Source: Roseococcus suduntuyensis (GTDB taxonomy: Bacteria > Pseudomonadota > Alphaproteobacteria > Acetobacterales > Acetobacteraceae). Taken from it: 64,000 nt of DNA. The notes under the pieces are model-generated. The model was not told the DNA's origin. It did no database searches and saw nothing but the letters and a program-made list of their open reading frames with translations. A program made the translations under genes and the position numbers. Below are positions 44,006 through 53,636 of the stretch, in pieces. How positions within the stretch are numbered: the stretch's first letter is position 1; each line of letters begins with the position of its first letter. The stretch spans positions 1 through 64,000 of the forward strand of contig NZ_JACIDJ010000005.1 in NCBI RefSeq assembly GCF_014196305.1, written 5' to 3'.

Positions 44006-46144
44006 ATGTCCCGGAACCAGTTCACGGCCCTCATGGCCCTGGCCGTCGCGGCGCTGCTGGCGGCGGGTGCCGCGCTCTGGCTCGGCACGCGCCCCGTGAT
44101 GCCGCTGCCCGCGCCCGCGCCGCTGCAGCCCGAATGGGAGGCCGCGCTGGCGCAGCTCGACCGCGCGCAGTCCGGCGAGGCCGCGGCCTTGCCCGAACTC
44201 CGCCGTCGCCTGCTGGCCCTGGCGGAGTTGCAGGACCGCGCGGGCGAACCGCTGCGGGTGGAGGCCATGCTGCAGGGCCTCGCCGGCCGCATCGAGGGCA
44301 CGCTGGCCACGCTGCCCGCCGGCACGCCAACCGCCCCGCTGGAGGCGGCCCTGCCGCTGGCGGCGCTTGCCATGGGCGCGCTGGGGCTGCTCGGCCTGCT
44401 GCTGGCCGCGCGCCGCCGCCCGCCCGCCGAGGCTGGCCCGCCCGCCTGGAGCGAGAGCCTGCGGGAGGAGGTGCAGGCGGCGTTGGGTTCCGCCCGCCAG
44501 GCGCAGGAGGAGGTGGCGCGCGCCACGGCCCGCGCCGGCGACCAGCAGGACCGCCTGGCGCATCGCGTGCGCCTTCTCTCCGAACGGCTGGAAACCCTGC
44601 CGACTGGCGAGGCCGATCCCCGCCTCGCCTCCCTGCTGGACCGCGTGGAGACGCTGGGCGCCACGCTCGGCCAGCTTGCCGGGCGCGCCGAGGCGACGCT
44701 GGAGCGCGAGGCGCGCGGACTGGAGCGGCTGGAGGTGGCGGTGGACAACCTGCATGCGGCGCCCGCTGCGCCGTCCGATCCCGCGCCCTTCGCCGCGCTG
44801 CTGCCCGCCTTCGAGAATGCCGCCGCCGAATGCCGCGCCACCGCCCCCCTGCTGGGTGAGCTGGCCTCGCTGGCGCAGCAGGCCATGACCCGCGTGACCG
44901 ATGAGGCGGTGGTGCGGATCGGTGTGGCGGCGGAACGCGTCTCCACCGCCGGCCAGGAGGCCCTGGCCGAGGCCCAGTCCGCCCTGGCGGCCGCGGCGGA
45001 GCGGGTGTCGGCCCTGACCCCCACCGAGCCGCCCGCCCTGCCGCTGGAACGGCTGGAGGCCCTGGCCGCCCGGCTGGAGGAGGGTGCGGCCACCGCGCAG
45101 CCCCTCGCCGGCCTGCCGGCCGAGGTGGCGCGTGTCGCGGCCCTGGCGGCCGAGATGGACCGCGTGGCCCAGGGCCTGGGCTCGGTCATCCCGGTGGCCG
45201 ACCTCGCCGCCCAGGTGGACCGCGTCACCGCCGCCGCGATCCATGTGCAGAGCGCGGCCGAGCGGCTGGAAAGCGGGCTGCCCGTGCTGGAACTGACCAC
45301 CCAGATCGCGCGCATGGACGCCGCGGCCGGGGCGGTGGAGCAGGCCGCGGGCAAGATCCCCGTGACCGAGATGGCGGGCCAGCTGGACCGGCTGACCACC
45401 GTGCTGGCCGCGCAGCTCTCCCAGGTCACGGGCGGGGTGGCGGCGCTGGAGCAGGGGGCGCGGCAGATGGTCCATGCCCTGCCGCTCGCGGCGCTGGACG
45501 TCCAGGTGGCGCGGGTGGAGGCCGTCGCCGTCGCGCTGGAGGAGGGCGCCCAGCACCTGGGCGAGGCCCTGCCGCTGGAGAGCCTGGCGAACCACGTCAC
45601 GCGGCTGGAGGCCCTGGTGGAGGGCGGCGCCAGGCTGGGCGAGACCGCGCAGGAACTGGCGGGTGCCGCGGCCGCGGTGCGCGAGGCCGGGGCGGCGCTG
45701 GAGACCTCCGCCCGCGCCATGCCCGATGCGCGCGCCGCGCTGGGCCCGATCATCGCCGAGCTTCAGGCCGCATTGCCGACGCGGGCCGAACCCCTGGCAC
45801 CCCGTCGCGCCCCCAGCCTGCCCGAGCCGCGCGGTTCTATCGCGGCCTCGCTGGTGGCGGAGCTCACCCCACGGCACGCGCCGCTCTCGGGCGCGCTGCG
45901 CCGGGTGGGGCAGGTGGAGGCGGAGGTCGCCGAACTCCTCGGCGAGGCCGAGAGCCTGGCCGAGCAGGCCGTACAGCGCCCGGGCGAGGCCTGGCCCGCC
46001 CCCGTGTCGGGCCGGGTGGGCGAGGTGCTGGGGAGCATCCAATCCACCATAGACCGGCTGCAGACGGTGGCGACCGCGCTCGCCCTGGCCGCCGATGCGC
46101 CCGGGCAGGAGCCCATGGACGGCGAGGCGCGGGGCGCGGCCTGA
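44006..46144 (+). CDS. Membrane-anchored repeat protein closing the gvp operon
   Basis: A 712-residue alanine-rich protein. Two hydrophobic helices (about 8-26 and 112-133) flank a 75-residue domain, and an arginine patch (ARRRPP) follows. The remaining 570 residues are almost wholly helical. At about 390-555 a unit of roughly 30-40 residues recurs five times, each beginning IPV/LPV/LPL and carrying the pattern Q-V-x-R-V/M/L. It resembles a coiled-coil scaffold or tether. The start at ATG 44006 is preferred (AGGAGG five bases upstream); ATG 44003 is adjacent. No known Gvp family recognised. Confidence 0.7.
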   Translation: MSRNQFTALMALAVAALLAAGAALWLGTRPVMPLPAPAPLQPEWEAALAQLDRAQSGEAAALPELRRRLLALAELQDRAGEPLRVEAMLQGLAGRIEGTLATLPAGTPTAPLEAALPLAALAMGALGLLGLLLAARRRPPAEAGPPAWSESLREEVQAALGSARQAQEEVARATARAGDQQDRLAHRVRLLSERLETLPTGEADPRLASLLDRVETLGATLGQLAGRAEATLEREARGLERLEVAVDNLHAAPAAPSDPAPFAALLPAFENAAAECRATAPLLGELASLAQQAMTRVTDEAVVRIGVAAERVSTAGQEALAEAQSALAAAAERVSALTPTEPPALPLERLEALAARLEEGAATAQPLAGLPAEVARVAALAAEMDRVAQGLGSVIPVADLAAQVDRVTAAAIHVQSAAERLESGLPVLELTTQIARMDAAAGAVEQAAGKIPVTEMAGQLDRLTTVLAAQLSQVTGGVAALEQGARQMVHALPLAALDVQVARVEAVAVALEEGAQHLGEALPLESLANHVTRLEALVEGGARLGETAQELAGAAAAVREAGAALETSARAMPDARAALGPIIAELQAALPTRAEPLAPRRAPSLPEPRGSIAASLVAELTPRHAPLSGALRRVGQVEAEVAELLGEAESLAEQAVQRPGEAWPAPVSGRVGEVLGSIQSTIDRLQTVATALALAADAPGQEPMDGEARGAA

Positions 46145-46156
46145 GCGCGCCGCGCC

Positions 46157-47629
46157 TCAGGTGCCGCAGAAGGTCTGGTAGACGCGGTCGCTCGGCTCGG
46201 GCGGAAGGGTGTAGCGGGCGGGCGGCGCCTCGAAGGGGCGCAGCAGCACGGCCAGCAGCGCGTCGAAGGGGGCGAGGTCCAGGTCGCGCGTGGCGGCCTC
46301 CAGCGCCTCCTCCACCAGATGATTGCGCGGGATCACCTGCGGGTTGGCGGCGGCCAGGCGTTCGGCCACGCCGGGTTCGGTGGCGATGCGCGCGCGCCAA
46401 TCCTTGGCCCAGGGCAGGATGGCGTCGGTGCCGGTGACTTGCGCGGCGAGCGGGGCATCATCGCCGGCGGCGGCCTCGGTCAGCGCGCGGAAGCTGTTCG
46501 TGAAATCGGCGCGGCCCGCCTTCATGGCGTCGAGCAGGCCCATGGCCAGCGCGTCATCGCCCTCGCGCGGCGCGCCGATGCCGAGCTTGGCCAGCAGCCC
46601 CGCCCGGTAATGGCCCTCGAAGCGCGGGCCGAAGGTGGCGATGGCGGATTTCGCCCAATCCAGCGCCGCGTCCTCGTTCGTGTCGAAGAGCGGCAGCATC
46701 GCCTCCGCCAGCCGCGCCAGGTTCCACTGCATCACGCGCGGCTGGTTGCCATAGGCGTAGCGGCCGCCATGGTCGATGGAGCTGAACACCGTCTCGGGGT
46801 CGTAGGCGTCCATGAAGGCGCAGGGGCCGTAGTCGATGGTCTCGCCCGAGATGGTGGTGTTGTCGGTGTTCATCACGCCATGGATGAAGCCCAGCAGCAT
46901 CCAGCGCGCGACCAGCGCGGCCTGGCGCTCCAGCACGCCTTCATAGAGCGCGCGATAGGGGTGCTCGGCCCGCGCCGCCTCGGGGTCGTGGCGGGCGATG
47001 GCGTGGTCGGCCAGCAGGCGCAGCCCCTCCGCGTCGCCCCGCGCGGCGAAGAACTGGAAGCTGCCCACGCGGATATGGCTGGACGCCACGCGCGTCAGCA
47101 CGGCGCCGGGCAGGGGGCCGGGTTCGCGCAGCACCATCTCGCCGGTCAGCGCGGCGGCGAGCGTCCGGGTGCTGGGCACGCCGAGCGCCGTCATCGCCTC
47201 GCTGATGAGGTATTCACGCAGCACCGGCCCCAGCGCCGCGCGCCCATCGGCGCGGCGCGAGAAGGGGGTGGGGCCCGAGCCCTTCAGCTGGATGTCGCGG
47301 CGGCGCCCTTCGCGGTCCAGCACCTCGCCCAGCAGGATGGCGCGGCCATCGCCTAGCTGCGGCGTGAAGCCGCCGAACTGGTGGCCGGCATAGGCCATGG
47401 CGATGGGCTCGGCATCGGCGGGCAGGGCGCTGCCGGCGAAGATGGCGGCACCGGCGGGCCCGGTCAGCGCCTGAGCGTCCAGCCCCAGCTCGGCCGCCAG
47501 CGGGGCGTTCAGCCGCAACAGCCGCGGCCCGGCCACCGGCGTGGGTTCCACGCGCGCGAAAAATCGCTCCGGCAGGCGGGCATAAGAATGGTCGAAGCCG
47601 AAGCGGATGTCGCTGAGCGTGTCTGGCAT
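46157..47629 (-). CDS. selO: Protein adenylyltransferase SelO (YdiU)
   Basis: A 490-residue pseudokinase-fold enzyme that transfers AMP to protein hydroxyl residues in redox regulation. Conserved stretches: [61 protein letters not shown], and the C-terminal YQTFCGT, where the cysteine takes the place of selenocysteine in animal homologues. Length is typical. Convergent with the gvp operon (13-base gap) and divergent from the PfkB gene. Confidence 0.96.
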   Translation of the reverse strand: MPDTLSDIRFGFDHSYARLPERFFARVEPTPVAGPRLLRLNAPLAAELGLDAQALTGPAGAAIFAGSALPADAEPIAMAYAGHQFGGFTPQLGDGRAILLGEVLDREGRRRDIQLKGSGPTPFSRRADGRAALGPVLREYLISEAMTALGVPSTRTLAAALTGEMVLREPGPLPGAVLTRVASSHIRVGSFQFFAARGDAEGLRLLADHAIARHDPEAARAEHPYRALYEGVLERQAALVARWMLLGFIHGVMNTDNTTISGETIDYGPCAFMDAYDPETVFSSIDHGGRYAYGNQPRVMQWNLARLAEAMLPLFDTNEDAALDWAKSAIATFGPRFEGHYRAGLLAKLGIGAPREGDDALAMGLLDAMKAGRADFTNSFRALTEAAAGDDAPLAAQVTGTDAILPWAKDWRARIATEPGVAERLAAANPQVIPRNHLVEEALEAATRDLDLAPFDALLAVLLRPFEAPPARYTLPPEPSDRVYQTFCGT

Positions 47630-47691
47630 GCGGAAGAGATCGAACCGCGCGGGTTCCGCGACAAGGGGCGGCTGGGGCTAGAATGCCTGCC

Positions 47692-48645
47692 ATGACCCAG
47701 GCCGAACGCATCCTCACCCTGACGCTCAACCCCTCGGTGGACTTGTCCGCCGAGGCGGAAACCGTGCGCGCCGTCCGCAAGACCCGCACCTTCCACGAAC
47801 GCTATGATCCGGGCGGCGGCGGGGTGAATGTCTCGCGCGTGGTGCGGGAATTGGGCGGGGACACGCTGGCGCTGGTCACCTCGGGCGGGGTGGCGGGGCG
47901 CTTCCTGGAGGAATTGCTGGCCGAGGGCGAAACGCCCTACCGGGCGCTCCCCATCGCGGGCCGCACGCGCATCGCCCAGGTGATCCATGAGATTTCGAGC
48001 GGCCTCGAATATCGCTTCATCCCCGAGGGCCCGCTGCTGGCCGAGGCCGAATGGCAGGCCGCGCTGGACGCCCTGAACCGCGAGGAAGGCGGCTGGGTGG
48101 TGCTCAGCGGCAGCCTGGCCCGCGGCGTGCCGGCCGATTTCTTCGCCCGCGCGCTGCGCCAGGCCAAGGCGGCGGGGCGGCGCGTGGTGCTGGACACCTC
48201 CGGCGCCGCGCTGAAGGCCGCGCTGGATGTGGGCGGGCTCGCGCTGGTGAAGCCCAGCCTCGGCGAGTTCGAGGCGCTGGTGGGCCGCGAACTTCGCGAG
48301 ACACCCGCCCTGATCGCGGCCGCGAAGGAGCTGGCGGCCTCGGGCGCGGCGCGGCTGGTGGCGGTGACGCTGGGCAGCCGCGGCGCCCTCCTGGTCAGCG
48401 CCGAGGGGCAATGCTGGCGCCTGCCCGCGCCCGATGTGGTGGTGCGCGGCGCCTCCGGCGCGGGGGACAGCTTCGTGGCCGCGATGACCCTGGCGCTGGC
48501 GCGGGGCGAGAGCGTGGAGGAGGCCTTCCTCTGGGGCAGCGCGGCCGGCGGCGCCACCGTGGCGGCGGAGGGCACCGCCCATGCGCGCCGCGCCGATGTG
48601 GAGGCCATCCATGACGCGCTGCGGCCGATGCTGAAGGGCGCCTGA
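47692..48645 (+). CDS. PfkB-family sugar kinase (6-phosphofructokinase II/1-phosphofructokinase type)
   Basis: A 317-residue ribokinase-fold enzyme. LTLTLNPSVDLSAEA at the N terminus and DPGGGGVNVSRVVRELG match PfkB and FruK. The ATP site and catalytic base are in RGASGAGDSFVAAM. Likely phosphorylates fructose-6-phosphate or a related sugar phosphate. No fru phosphotransferase genes are adjacent, which favours the PfkB-type reaction. The start at ATG 47692 fits the family; ATG 47683 adds three residues. Confidence 0.87.
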   Translation: MTQAERILTLTLNPSVDLSAEAETVRAVRKTRTFHERYDPGGGGVNVSRVVRELGGDTLALVTSGGVAGRFLEELLAEGETPYRALPIAGRTRIAQVIHEISSGLEYRFIPEGPLLAEAEWQAALDALNREEGGWVVLSGSLARGVPADFFARALRQAKAAGRRVVLDTSGAALKAALDVGGLALVKPSLGEFEALVGRELRETPALIAAAKELAASGAARLVAVTLGSRGALLVSAEGQCWRLPAPDVVVRGASGAGDSFVAAMTLALARGESVEEAFLWGSAAGGATVAAEGTAHARRADVEAIHDALRPMLKGA

Positions 48646-48681
48646 GTGAGCGGCTGATGAGCAGCCGCCCCGGACCAGGCG

Positions 48682-48999
48682 CTACACCAGCATCGCCACC
48701 AGCAGCGTGGCCGCCAGCCCGGCCATCAGGGGCGCGAAGAGCCCGCCCCGCCAGGCCAGCACGCCCATGGCCGCGCAGAAGCCCGCGACCCGCCCCTGCC
48801 AGGGAATGAGGGTGAGCGAGCCGGTGGGCGCCACCACCGCCAGCGTCACGAAGGCCGCCAGCGTGGCCATCGCGACACTGGCGGCCCAGCGCACGAAGGG
48901 GTGGTCCGCCCCCAGGCGCCCCGCCACGAAAAGCCCCGCGCCCCGCATGGCGGCGCAGGCCGCCACCAGCAGCGCCAAGGCCAGGTCATCGGCCGACAT
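48682..48999 (-). CDS. azlD: AzlD-type branched-chain amino acid exporter subunit
   Basis: A 105-residue protein with four hydrophobic helices and the family's short loop pattern (FVRWAASVAMATLAAFV). AzlD is the small partner of AzlC in LIV-E-type amino acid exporters. The ATG at 48999 overlaps the end of azlC by fourteen bases, so the two are coupled. Confidence 0.85.
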   Translation of the reverse strand: MSADDLALALLVAACAAMRGAGLFVAGRLGADHPFVRWAASVAMATLAAFVTLAVVAPTGSLTLIPWQGRVAGFCAAMGVLAWRGGLFAPLMAGLAATLLVAMLV

Positions 49000-49660
49000 G
49001 GCGGCTCCAGAGGAAGGCCAGCGTGCCGCCCACCAGCCCCGCCCCCAGCAGGGCCCAGGCGGCGGGCAGCACGAAGGCGAGGGGGGCCGCCGCCACACCC
49101 AGGATGGCCGCGCGGCGGACGAAGGGCTGGCCGAGGTCACTTGCCAGGATCAGCCCGAAATACAGGGGGTTCACGAAAAGCAAGGCCGCCAGGAACCAGA
49201 TGTCCAGCAGCGGCGCCACCAGATGCCCCACCAGCGTGGACAGCCCCGCCACCGTCCAGGAGGTGAGGCCGAAGCCCAGGAACCAGGCCAGCCGCCGTTC
49301 CACCGGCACGGCGGGCAGCCGGCGCATGGCCATGGCCCAAGGGGTGACGGCGATGAAGGGCAGCGCGAGGAAGCGTCGTGGCCCCCCGCCCAGCCAGGGG
49401 GCCAGCGCCACCGCCATGGGCACGAAGCGCGCATTGGCCGCGACGGCGCCGGCCACGGCCGGCAGCGCGCCACCCGGCGTGCCGAGTGCCGCGAGCAGGA
49501 CGAGCTGCCCCGGCATTCCATAGACGAACAGCGATGCGGCGATGGCCCAGCCCAGCCCGAACCCCGCCGCCTGCACCGCCGCGCCGAAGGCCAGGAAGGT
49601 GGCGGCCATGGCCAGGGCGGGCACGCCCAGGGCCTCGCGGCAGGCGGGGCGGAAACTCAT
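48986..49660 (-). CDS. azlC: AzlC-type branched-chain amino acid exporter subunit
   Basis: A 224-residue inner-membrane protein of the AzlC family: FGAAVQAAGFGLGWAIAASL with the following GMPGQLVLLA segment, then ANARFVPMAVAL. It pairs with AzlD to export branched-chain or related amino acids. The start at ATG 49660 was chosen by family length; starts at 49696 or farther add a charged tail. Divergent from the Bug receptor gene. Confidence 0.85.
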   Translation of the reverse strand: MSFRPACREALGVPALAMAATFLAFGAAVQAAGFGLGWAIAASLFVYGMPGQLVLLAALGTPGGALPAVAGAVAANARFVPMAVALAPWLGGGPRRFLALPFIAVTPWAMAMRRLPAVPVERRLAWFLGFGLTSWTVAGLSTLVGHLVAPLLDIWFLAALLFVNPLYFGLILASDLGQPFVRRAAILGVAAAPLAFVLPAAWALLGAGLVGGTLAFLWSRHVGR

Positions 49661-49841
49661 GCCGGCATGTTGGCCCCGCCCGGGGGGCGCGTCCATGGCG
49701 GGTGCCCCCTCCATGGCGTTTGGCGGCCATGATGAGGCATGATGGGCCCAGCATGGCCCGCAGAGGCCGGCGGGGAGAAACGCAGGGCCCCTTCGGCGCA
49801 CTCTGTTCCAGGCTTGAAACAGACACGGAGGAGGAGACAGA

Positions 49842-50837
49842 ATGTTACAATTTTCGCGCCGCGATATTCTTCGCGCGCCCGTCCTGGCGGTGCCACTCCT
49901 GGCCGCGCCCGGAATTCTTCGCGCGCAGACGGCCGCGCTCAACCGTCCGGCGCGCATCCTGGTGGGCTTCCCCGCCGGTGGCACGGTGGACTTCACCGCG
50001 CGCCAGCTGGCCGAGCGGTTGCGGGGCGTCTGGGCGCCGCAGGTGGTCGTCGAGAACCGGGCGGGTGCCACGGGCCGGCTTGCCATCGAGGAGGTCATGC
50101 GCGCCGAGCCCGATGGCGCCACCATCCTGCTGACGCCGGCCAGCATGATCTCGATCTACCCGCACCTCTATGGCGAGCGGCTGCGCTACAGCCCCCTGCG
50201 GGACCTCAGCCCCATTTCGCCGGTGGTGGTCTATCCCTTCGCCATGGCCGTGGGGCCTGGCGCGCCGGGGGTCACGAACCTCGCGGAATTCCTGGCGCTG
50301 GCGCGGCAGCGCGGGGGCCTGGCCTATGCTTCGCCGGCCGCGGGCTCGGTGCCGCATTTCACGGGGGTGATGCTGGCCCGGGCGGCGGGGGTGGAGCTGA
50401 ACCACGTGCCCTATCGCGGGGCGGCGCCGGCCATCACCGACCTGCTGGGCGGCCAGGTGCCGGCCTCCATCAACGTGATCGGCGACATCGTGCCCCAGAT
50501 GGAAGGCGGGCGGCTGCGCGTGATCGCGACCACGGCCGCGCAGCGCATCCCGCGCTTCCCGGATTTCCAGACCTTCGCGGAGCAGGGCTTTCCGGCGCTG
50601 ACCGCCGATGAATGGTTCGGTGTCTTTCTGCCGGCACGCGCCCCGCAGGCGGTGGCGACGGCCCTGAGCGAGGCGCTGCGCACGGCCAACGGCAATGCAT
50701 CCTTCCGCGCGGCCCTGGAGCAGCGCGAGTTCACGCCGGCCCATGAGGACATCGCGCGCTTCACAGCACGGATCCGCGAGGAGACGGAGAAGTGGGGTCC
50801 GGTGGTGGAGGCCTCGGGCTTCAGGCCCGAAGCCTGA
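49842..50837 (+). CDS. Bug/TctC-type tricarboxylate-binding receptor
   Basis: A 331-residue periplasmic binding protein. The N terminus MLQFSRRDILRAPVLAV is a likely Tat signal. Family features are ILVGFPAGGTVDFTARQLAERL, VVVENRAGATGRLAIEEV, and HVPYRGAAPAITDLLGGQV. Such orphan Bug receptors are plentiful in this bacterial group and may serve a TctAB permease encoded elsewhere, for example the tctBA pair at 53.2 kb. A GGAGGAGACAGA ribosome site precedes ATG 49842. Confidence 0.92.
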   Translation: MLQFSRRDILRAPVLAVPLLAAPGILRAQTAALNRPARILVGFPAGGTVDFTARQLAERLRGVWAPQVVVENRAGATGRLAIEEVMRAEPDGATILLTPASMISIYPHLYGERLRYSPLRDLSPISPVVVYPFAMAVGPGAPGVTNLAEFLALARQRGGLAYASPAAGSVPHFTGVMLARAAGVELNHVPYRGAAPAITDLLGGQVPASINVIGDIVPQMEGGRLRVIATTAAQRIPRFPDFQTFAEQGFPALTADEWFGVFLPARAPQAVATALSEALRTANGNASFRAALEQREFTPAHEDIARFTARIREETEKWGPVVEASGFRPEA

Positions 50838-50852
50838 CCCCAGGCATGGGAT

Positions 50853-50886
50853 CGCGGCGTGATCCGTAGCGGAGGATCACGCCGCG
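50853..50886. terminator. Bidirectional hairpin between convergent genes
   Basis: CGCGGCGTGATCC (50853-50865) and GGATCACGCCGCG (50874-50886) form a perfect 13-bp stem with an 8-base loop. It lies between the Bug receptor stop and the leftward XRE gene stop. There is no T-run on either side, so it may need Rho or only block read-through. Confidence 0.6.
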
Positions 50887-50905
50887 GTTGAAGGCGGCGC
50901 CGCGG

Positions 50906-51451
50906 TCAGCGACGGGGCGTCGAGGCTGGCATGCTGCCGGACTCACCGGCGGGCAGGCGCGCCAGGCGGTCCGCCAGGTTCAGCACCATCTCGCGCAGTT
51001 CGCCGTGGTCGATCAGCGCGAAGCTCTGCATGAGGGCGCAGCTCTCGGCATGGCGCTGGGCACGCTCCAGCGCGGGCTCGGCCGTGCCGTCCTGCTCGCC
51101 CAGACCGTCGATCAGCACGGGCAGCGGGGTTTCGAGCAGCGCTGCCAGCCGGACCAACCGACCGATGGACAGGCGGTCCTGGCCCAGCTCATATTTCTGG
51201 ACCTGCTGCGCGGTGACGCCGAGGCGTTCGGCGGCCTCGCGGCGGGTGACGCCGCGGTGCAGCCGGAGCTGCCACAGGCGCTGGCCCAGTTCGATATCGG
51301 TCTCATCGGCGCGGCGCGCCCCGCGGGTCGCTTCCGCGGCGGGGCGGCGGGCCCGCTGCACCCGGCCCGGCCCGGCGGCATTCCGCGTGGGGGGCACGGC
51401 GTTGCGCGAGCCAACCGCGGACGAAGCGCCAGGTGAGGTGGAATCGGCCAT
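50906..51451 (-). CDS. XRE-family transcriptional regulator
   Basis: A 181-residue DNA-binding protein. After a disordered N terminus (1-50) the helix-turn-helix lies at about 53-110: LGQRLWQLRLHRGVTRREAA, ERLGVTAQQVQKYELGQDRL. A C-terminal helical region with a LIDHGELREMVLNLADRLA stretch follows. Targets unknown. The ATG at 51451 has AGGAGTGA upstream, which decides against a frame start at 51520. Confidence 0.88.
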   Translation of the reverse strand: MADSTSPGASSAVGSRNAVPPTRNAAGPGRVQRARRPAAEATRGARRADETDIELGQRLWQLRLHRGVTRREAAERLGVTAQQVQKYELGQDRLSIGRLVRLAALLETPLPVLIDGLGEQDGTAEPALERAQRHAESCALMQSFALIDHGELREMVLNLADRLARLPAGESGSMPASTPRR

Positions 51452-51811
51452 GGTCGTCTCACTCCTGTTCAGGGAACCTGACGGCGCATCCGACGAGATG
51501 GTGCGGATGAGGTGGAACACCCTGAACCACCGCCAAGCAACATGAGATCAACCTGCCAGATGCCCAGCGGTTGCACAACTAGAACGTGCATAATGACAAA
51601 AGAACGACCGCCATGATTTTGTTTTTAACGAAATTTCAGGTGACGCGGCGTAAAATTTACATGCACCGGTGAATCCTGACCGGGTGTTCCAGAAAGCGGC
51701 CACGCGGAAGGGTGGCGGCCGTGCAGAGGCACGGCCGACTTGCGCATGCAAAGACGAATGCCAATCCAGGGTTTTTCCGGCCGGCACAAAGGCCGGCACG
51801 GGGCCCTTGTT
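51452..51811. other. Non-coding spacer, relatively AT-rich
   Basis: No convincing ORF or RNA gene is visible. The segment 51590-51665 is clearly more AT-rich than its surroundings (TTTTGTTTTTAACG and GTAAAATTTACATG; TAAAATTTA is palindromic) and probably contains the leftward promoter and operator of the XRE gene. The right part is the end of the OYE-gene transcript; no terminator hairpin is obvious. Confidence 0.6.
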
Positions 51812-52924
51812 TCAGAGCGGCGGCATGGGCGCGCCGACCGCACGGTTGATCCGCATCGGGCCCATGCCGCCCCAACCGCGCTCATATTGCGGCGGCACGG
51901 ACAGGGCCTCGGTGGCGCCCAGCGCCACGGCGGCGTTCAGCACCCAGTAGGGGTCGCGCAGGAAGGCGCGGGCCAGCAGGATCATGTCGGCCTTGCCCTC
52001 GGCCAGCACCGCCTCGGCCTGCGCCGCCTCGGTCAGCAGGCCCACCGCCATCACGGGGATGCCCGCGCCGCGCCGCACCGCATCGGCACCCGGCACCTGG
52101 TAGCCTGGGCCGAGCGGAATCTGCTGCCCGGCATCGAGCCCGCCGGAGCTGACATCCACCACATCCACGCCCAGCGCCTTGAGGTGGCGGGAGAGTTCCA
52201 CGCTCTCCTCCGTGCTCCAGCCACCCTCCACCCAGTCGGTGTGGGAGATGCGGACGCCCAGCACCACCTCCTCGGGGATGGCGGCGCGCGTGGCGGCCGC
52301 GATGTCGCGCAGCAGCCGGGTGCGGCCCTCGAAATCCCCACCCCAGCCGTCATTGCGCCGGTTCGACAGCGGCGAGAGGAAGTTGTGCAGCAGGTAGCCA
52401 TGCGCCGCATGGATCTCGATCAGCCGGTAGCCGGCCGACACGGCCCGGCGCGCGGCGGCCACGAAGGCGTCGCGCGTGGCCAGGATGTCCGCCTCGGTCA
52501 TGGCGCGGGGTGTCGCGTAGTTGCCGAAAGGCACGGCCGAGGGGCCCAGCGCCTCCCAGCCCGGCACGGCCGCACCCGAATCCCAGGCCGGCAGGCGGCT
52601 GCCCTTGCGGCCCGAATGCGCCAGCTGGATGGCGGGCACCGAGCCCGCGGCGGCGATGGCGGCCGCGAGCTTCGTATGGCCCTCCAGATGGGCGTCGCTC
52701 CAGATGCCCAGGTCGCCGGGGCTGATCCTGCCCTCGGGGGTCACCGCCGCAGCCTCGGTCATCACCATGCCCGGCCCCGCCACGGCGCGCGAGACGAGGT
52801 GGGCCAGGTGCCATTGCGTGGGCAGCCCGTCCTCGGCGCAGCAATACTGGCACATGGGCGAGACGCCGATGCGGTTGCGGAAGGTGACGCCGCGAAGCGT
52901 CCAGGGGGAGAAGAGATGGGTCAT
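51812..52924 (-). CDS. NADH:flavin oxidoreductase, Old Yellow Enzyme family (YqjM-like)
   Basis: A 370-residue FMN enzyme that reduces activated C=C bonds with NAD(P)H. Features: FRNRIGVSPMCQYCCAEDG (thermophilic-like OYE cysteine region), AIQLAHSGRKGS, IHAAHGYLLHNFLSPLSNRR with the histidine pair, and SSGGLDAGQQIP. The C-terminal RGWGGMGPMRINRA loop is typical of YqjM. Physiological substrate unknown. The start at ATG 52924 fits the family length. Confidence 0.93.
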   Translation of the reverse strand: MTHLFSPWTLRGVTFRNRIGVSPMCQYCCAEDGLPTQWHLAHLVSRAVAGPGMVMTEAAAVTPEGRISPGDLGIWSDAHLEGHTKLAAAIAAAGSVPAIQLAHSGRKGSRLPAWDSGAAVPGWEALGPSAVPFGNYATPRAMTEADILATRDAFVAAARRAVSAGYRLIEIHAAHGYLLHNFLSPLSNRRNDGWGGDFEGRTRLLRDIAAATRAAIPEEVVLGVRISHTDWVEGGWSTEESVELSRHLKALGVDVVDVSSGGLDAGQQIPLGPGYQVPGADAVRRGAGIPVMAVGLLTEAAQAEAVLAEGKADMILLARAFLRDPYWVLNAAVALGATEALSVPPQYERGWGGMGPMRINRAVGAPMPPL

Positions 52925-53183
52925 GGACGGGATGATCCATGGAAAGCGCCGGCTTGGCAGCCCCCCGTAGGGGTTTCGCCGCCGTGCCGCCCACAAACCC
53001 CTGGTTTCACTCCATTTTGCGAATGTGGCCCTTGCCGGGCCGCCTTACGCGCGCGCAATATTCAGAAAGCTATGCCGCGTTACGCTTATTAAATGAGTCA
53101 CCTGGGGCGCGCGCCCCTTGCGTCCAGGCTTGGCGCCTTCGTAGTGTCGCGCGCCTTGCGATAATGATGGGGAGTGCTTCCGG

Positions 53184-53636
53184 GTGAAAACCAAGAGGGA
53201 TTATGTGGACATCATAGGAGGGGCCGTGATGATCGCGGTCGGCCTATGGTTCATGAATCATGCAATGGAATCGTATTCGATCGGCACGCTGCGCCGCATG
53301 GGCCCGGGTTTCTTCCCGGCGGTGCTGGGCGGGCTGATCGCGGTGTTCGGTGTGCTGATCGCGCTGCCGGCCTTTTTCCGCGAAGGTGACCCGCTGGGCT
53401 TCGAGGGACGGCCGTTCCTCATGGTCTGCCTCTCGATCGGCGTCTTCGCCTTCGTGCTTGAGCGGCTGGGCATGGTGCCCGCCATCTTCGCCCTGGTGTT
53501 CTGCGCGGCCTTCGCCAAGCCTGGCGCCAACCTGATCGAGAACCTCGCCCTCAGCGTGTTCCTCGCCATCTCGGCGGTCGCGGTGTTCATCTGGGGCCTT
53601 GGCATCCCCATCCAAGCCTTCCGGTGGAACATCTGA
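53184..53636 (+). CDS. tctB: Tripartite tricarboxylate transporter small subunit TctB
   Basis: A 150-residue inner-membrane protein with four helices, the usual TctB shape. The YSIGTLRRMGPGFFPAVLGG motif is the clearest family mark. It partners TctA and a periplasmic Bug protein for carboxylate uptake. It begins at GTG 53184 with GGGGAG eight bases upstream; its stop overlaps the tctA ATG (TGATG). Confidence 0.92.
   Translation: MKTKRDYVDIIGGAVMIAVGLWFMNHAMESYSIGTLRRMGPGFFPAVLGGLIAVFGVLIALPAFFREGDPLGFEGRPFLMVCLSIGVFAFVLERLGMVPAIFALVFCAAFAKPGANLIENLALSVFLAISAVAVFIWGLGIPIQAFRWNI

Larger units (their letters stand above)
33276..46144. other. Gas vesicle locus with embedded photoactive yellow protein module
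   Basis: Twenty genes in two arms. The leftward arm is pcl, gvpA and an HhH protein. The rightward arm is a PYP module of four genes ending in a terminator, followed by fourteen tightly packed bases-overlapping gvp-associated genes from the AbrB-like gene to the repeat protein. All minimal assembly factors expected for gas vesicles (A, N, O, J, F/L, G, K and a second minor A-like protein) are present, so a complete, functional locus is likely. Confidence 0.93.

Noticed and set aside
41605-45753. A 1382-codon open frame on the minus strand opposite the gvp genes
   Set aside because: Antisense to clear GvpG, GvpF/L, GvpK and repeat-protein genes. The Ser/Ala/Arg-rich composition is what the reverse frame of GC-rich Ala/Glu-rich genes produces.
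51590-51665. AT-rich patch as an attachment site or island boundary
   Set aside because: No tRNA, integrase or direct repeats flank it. It is best explained as the promoter region of the XRE gene.
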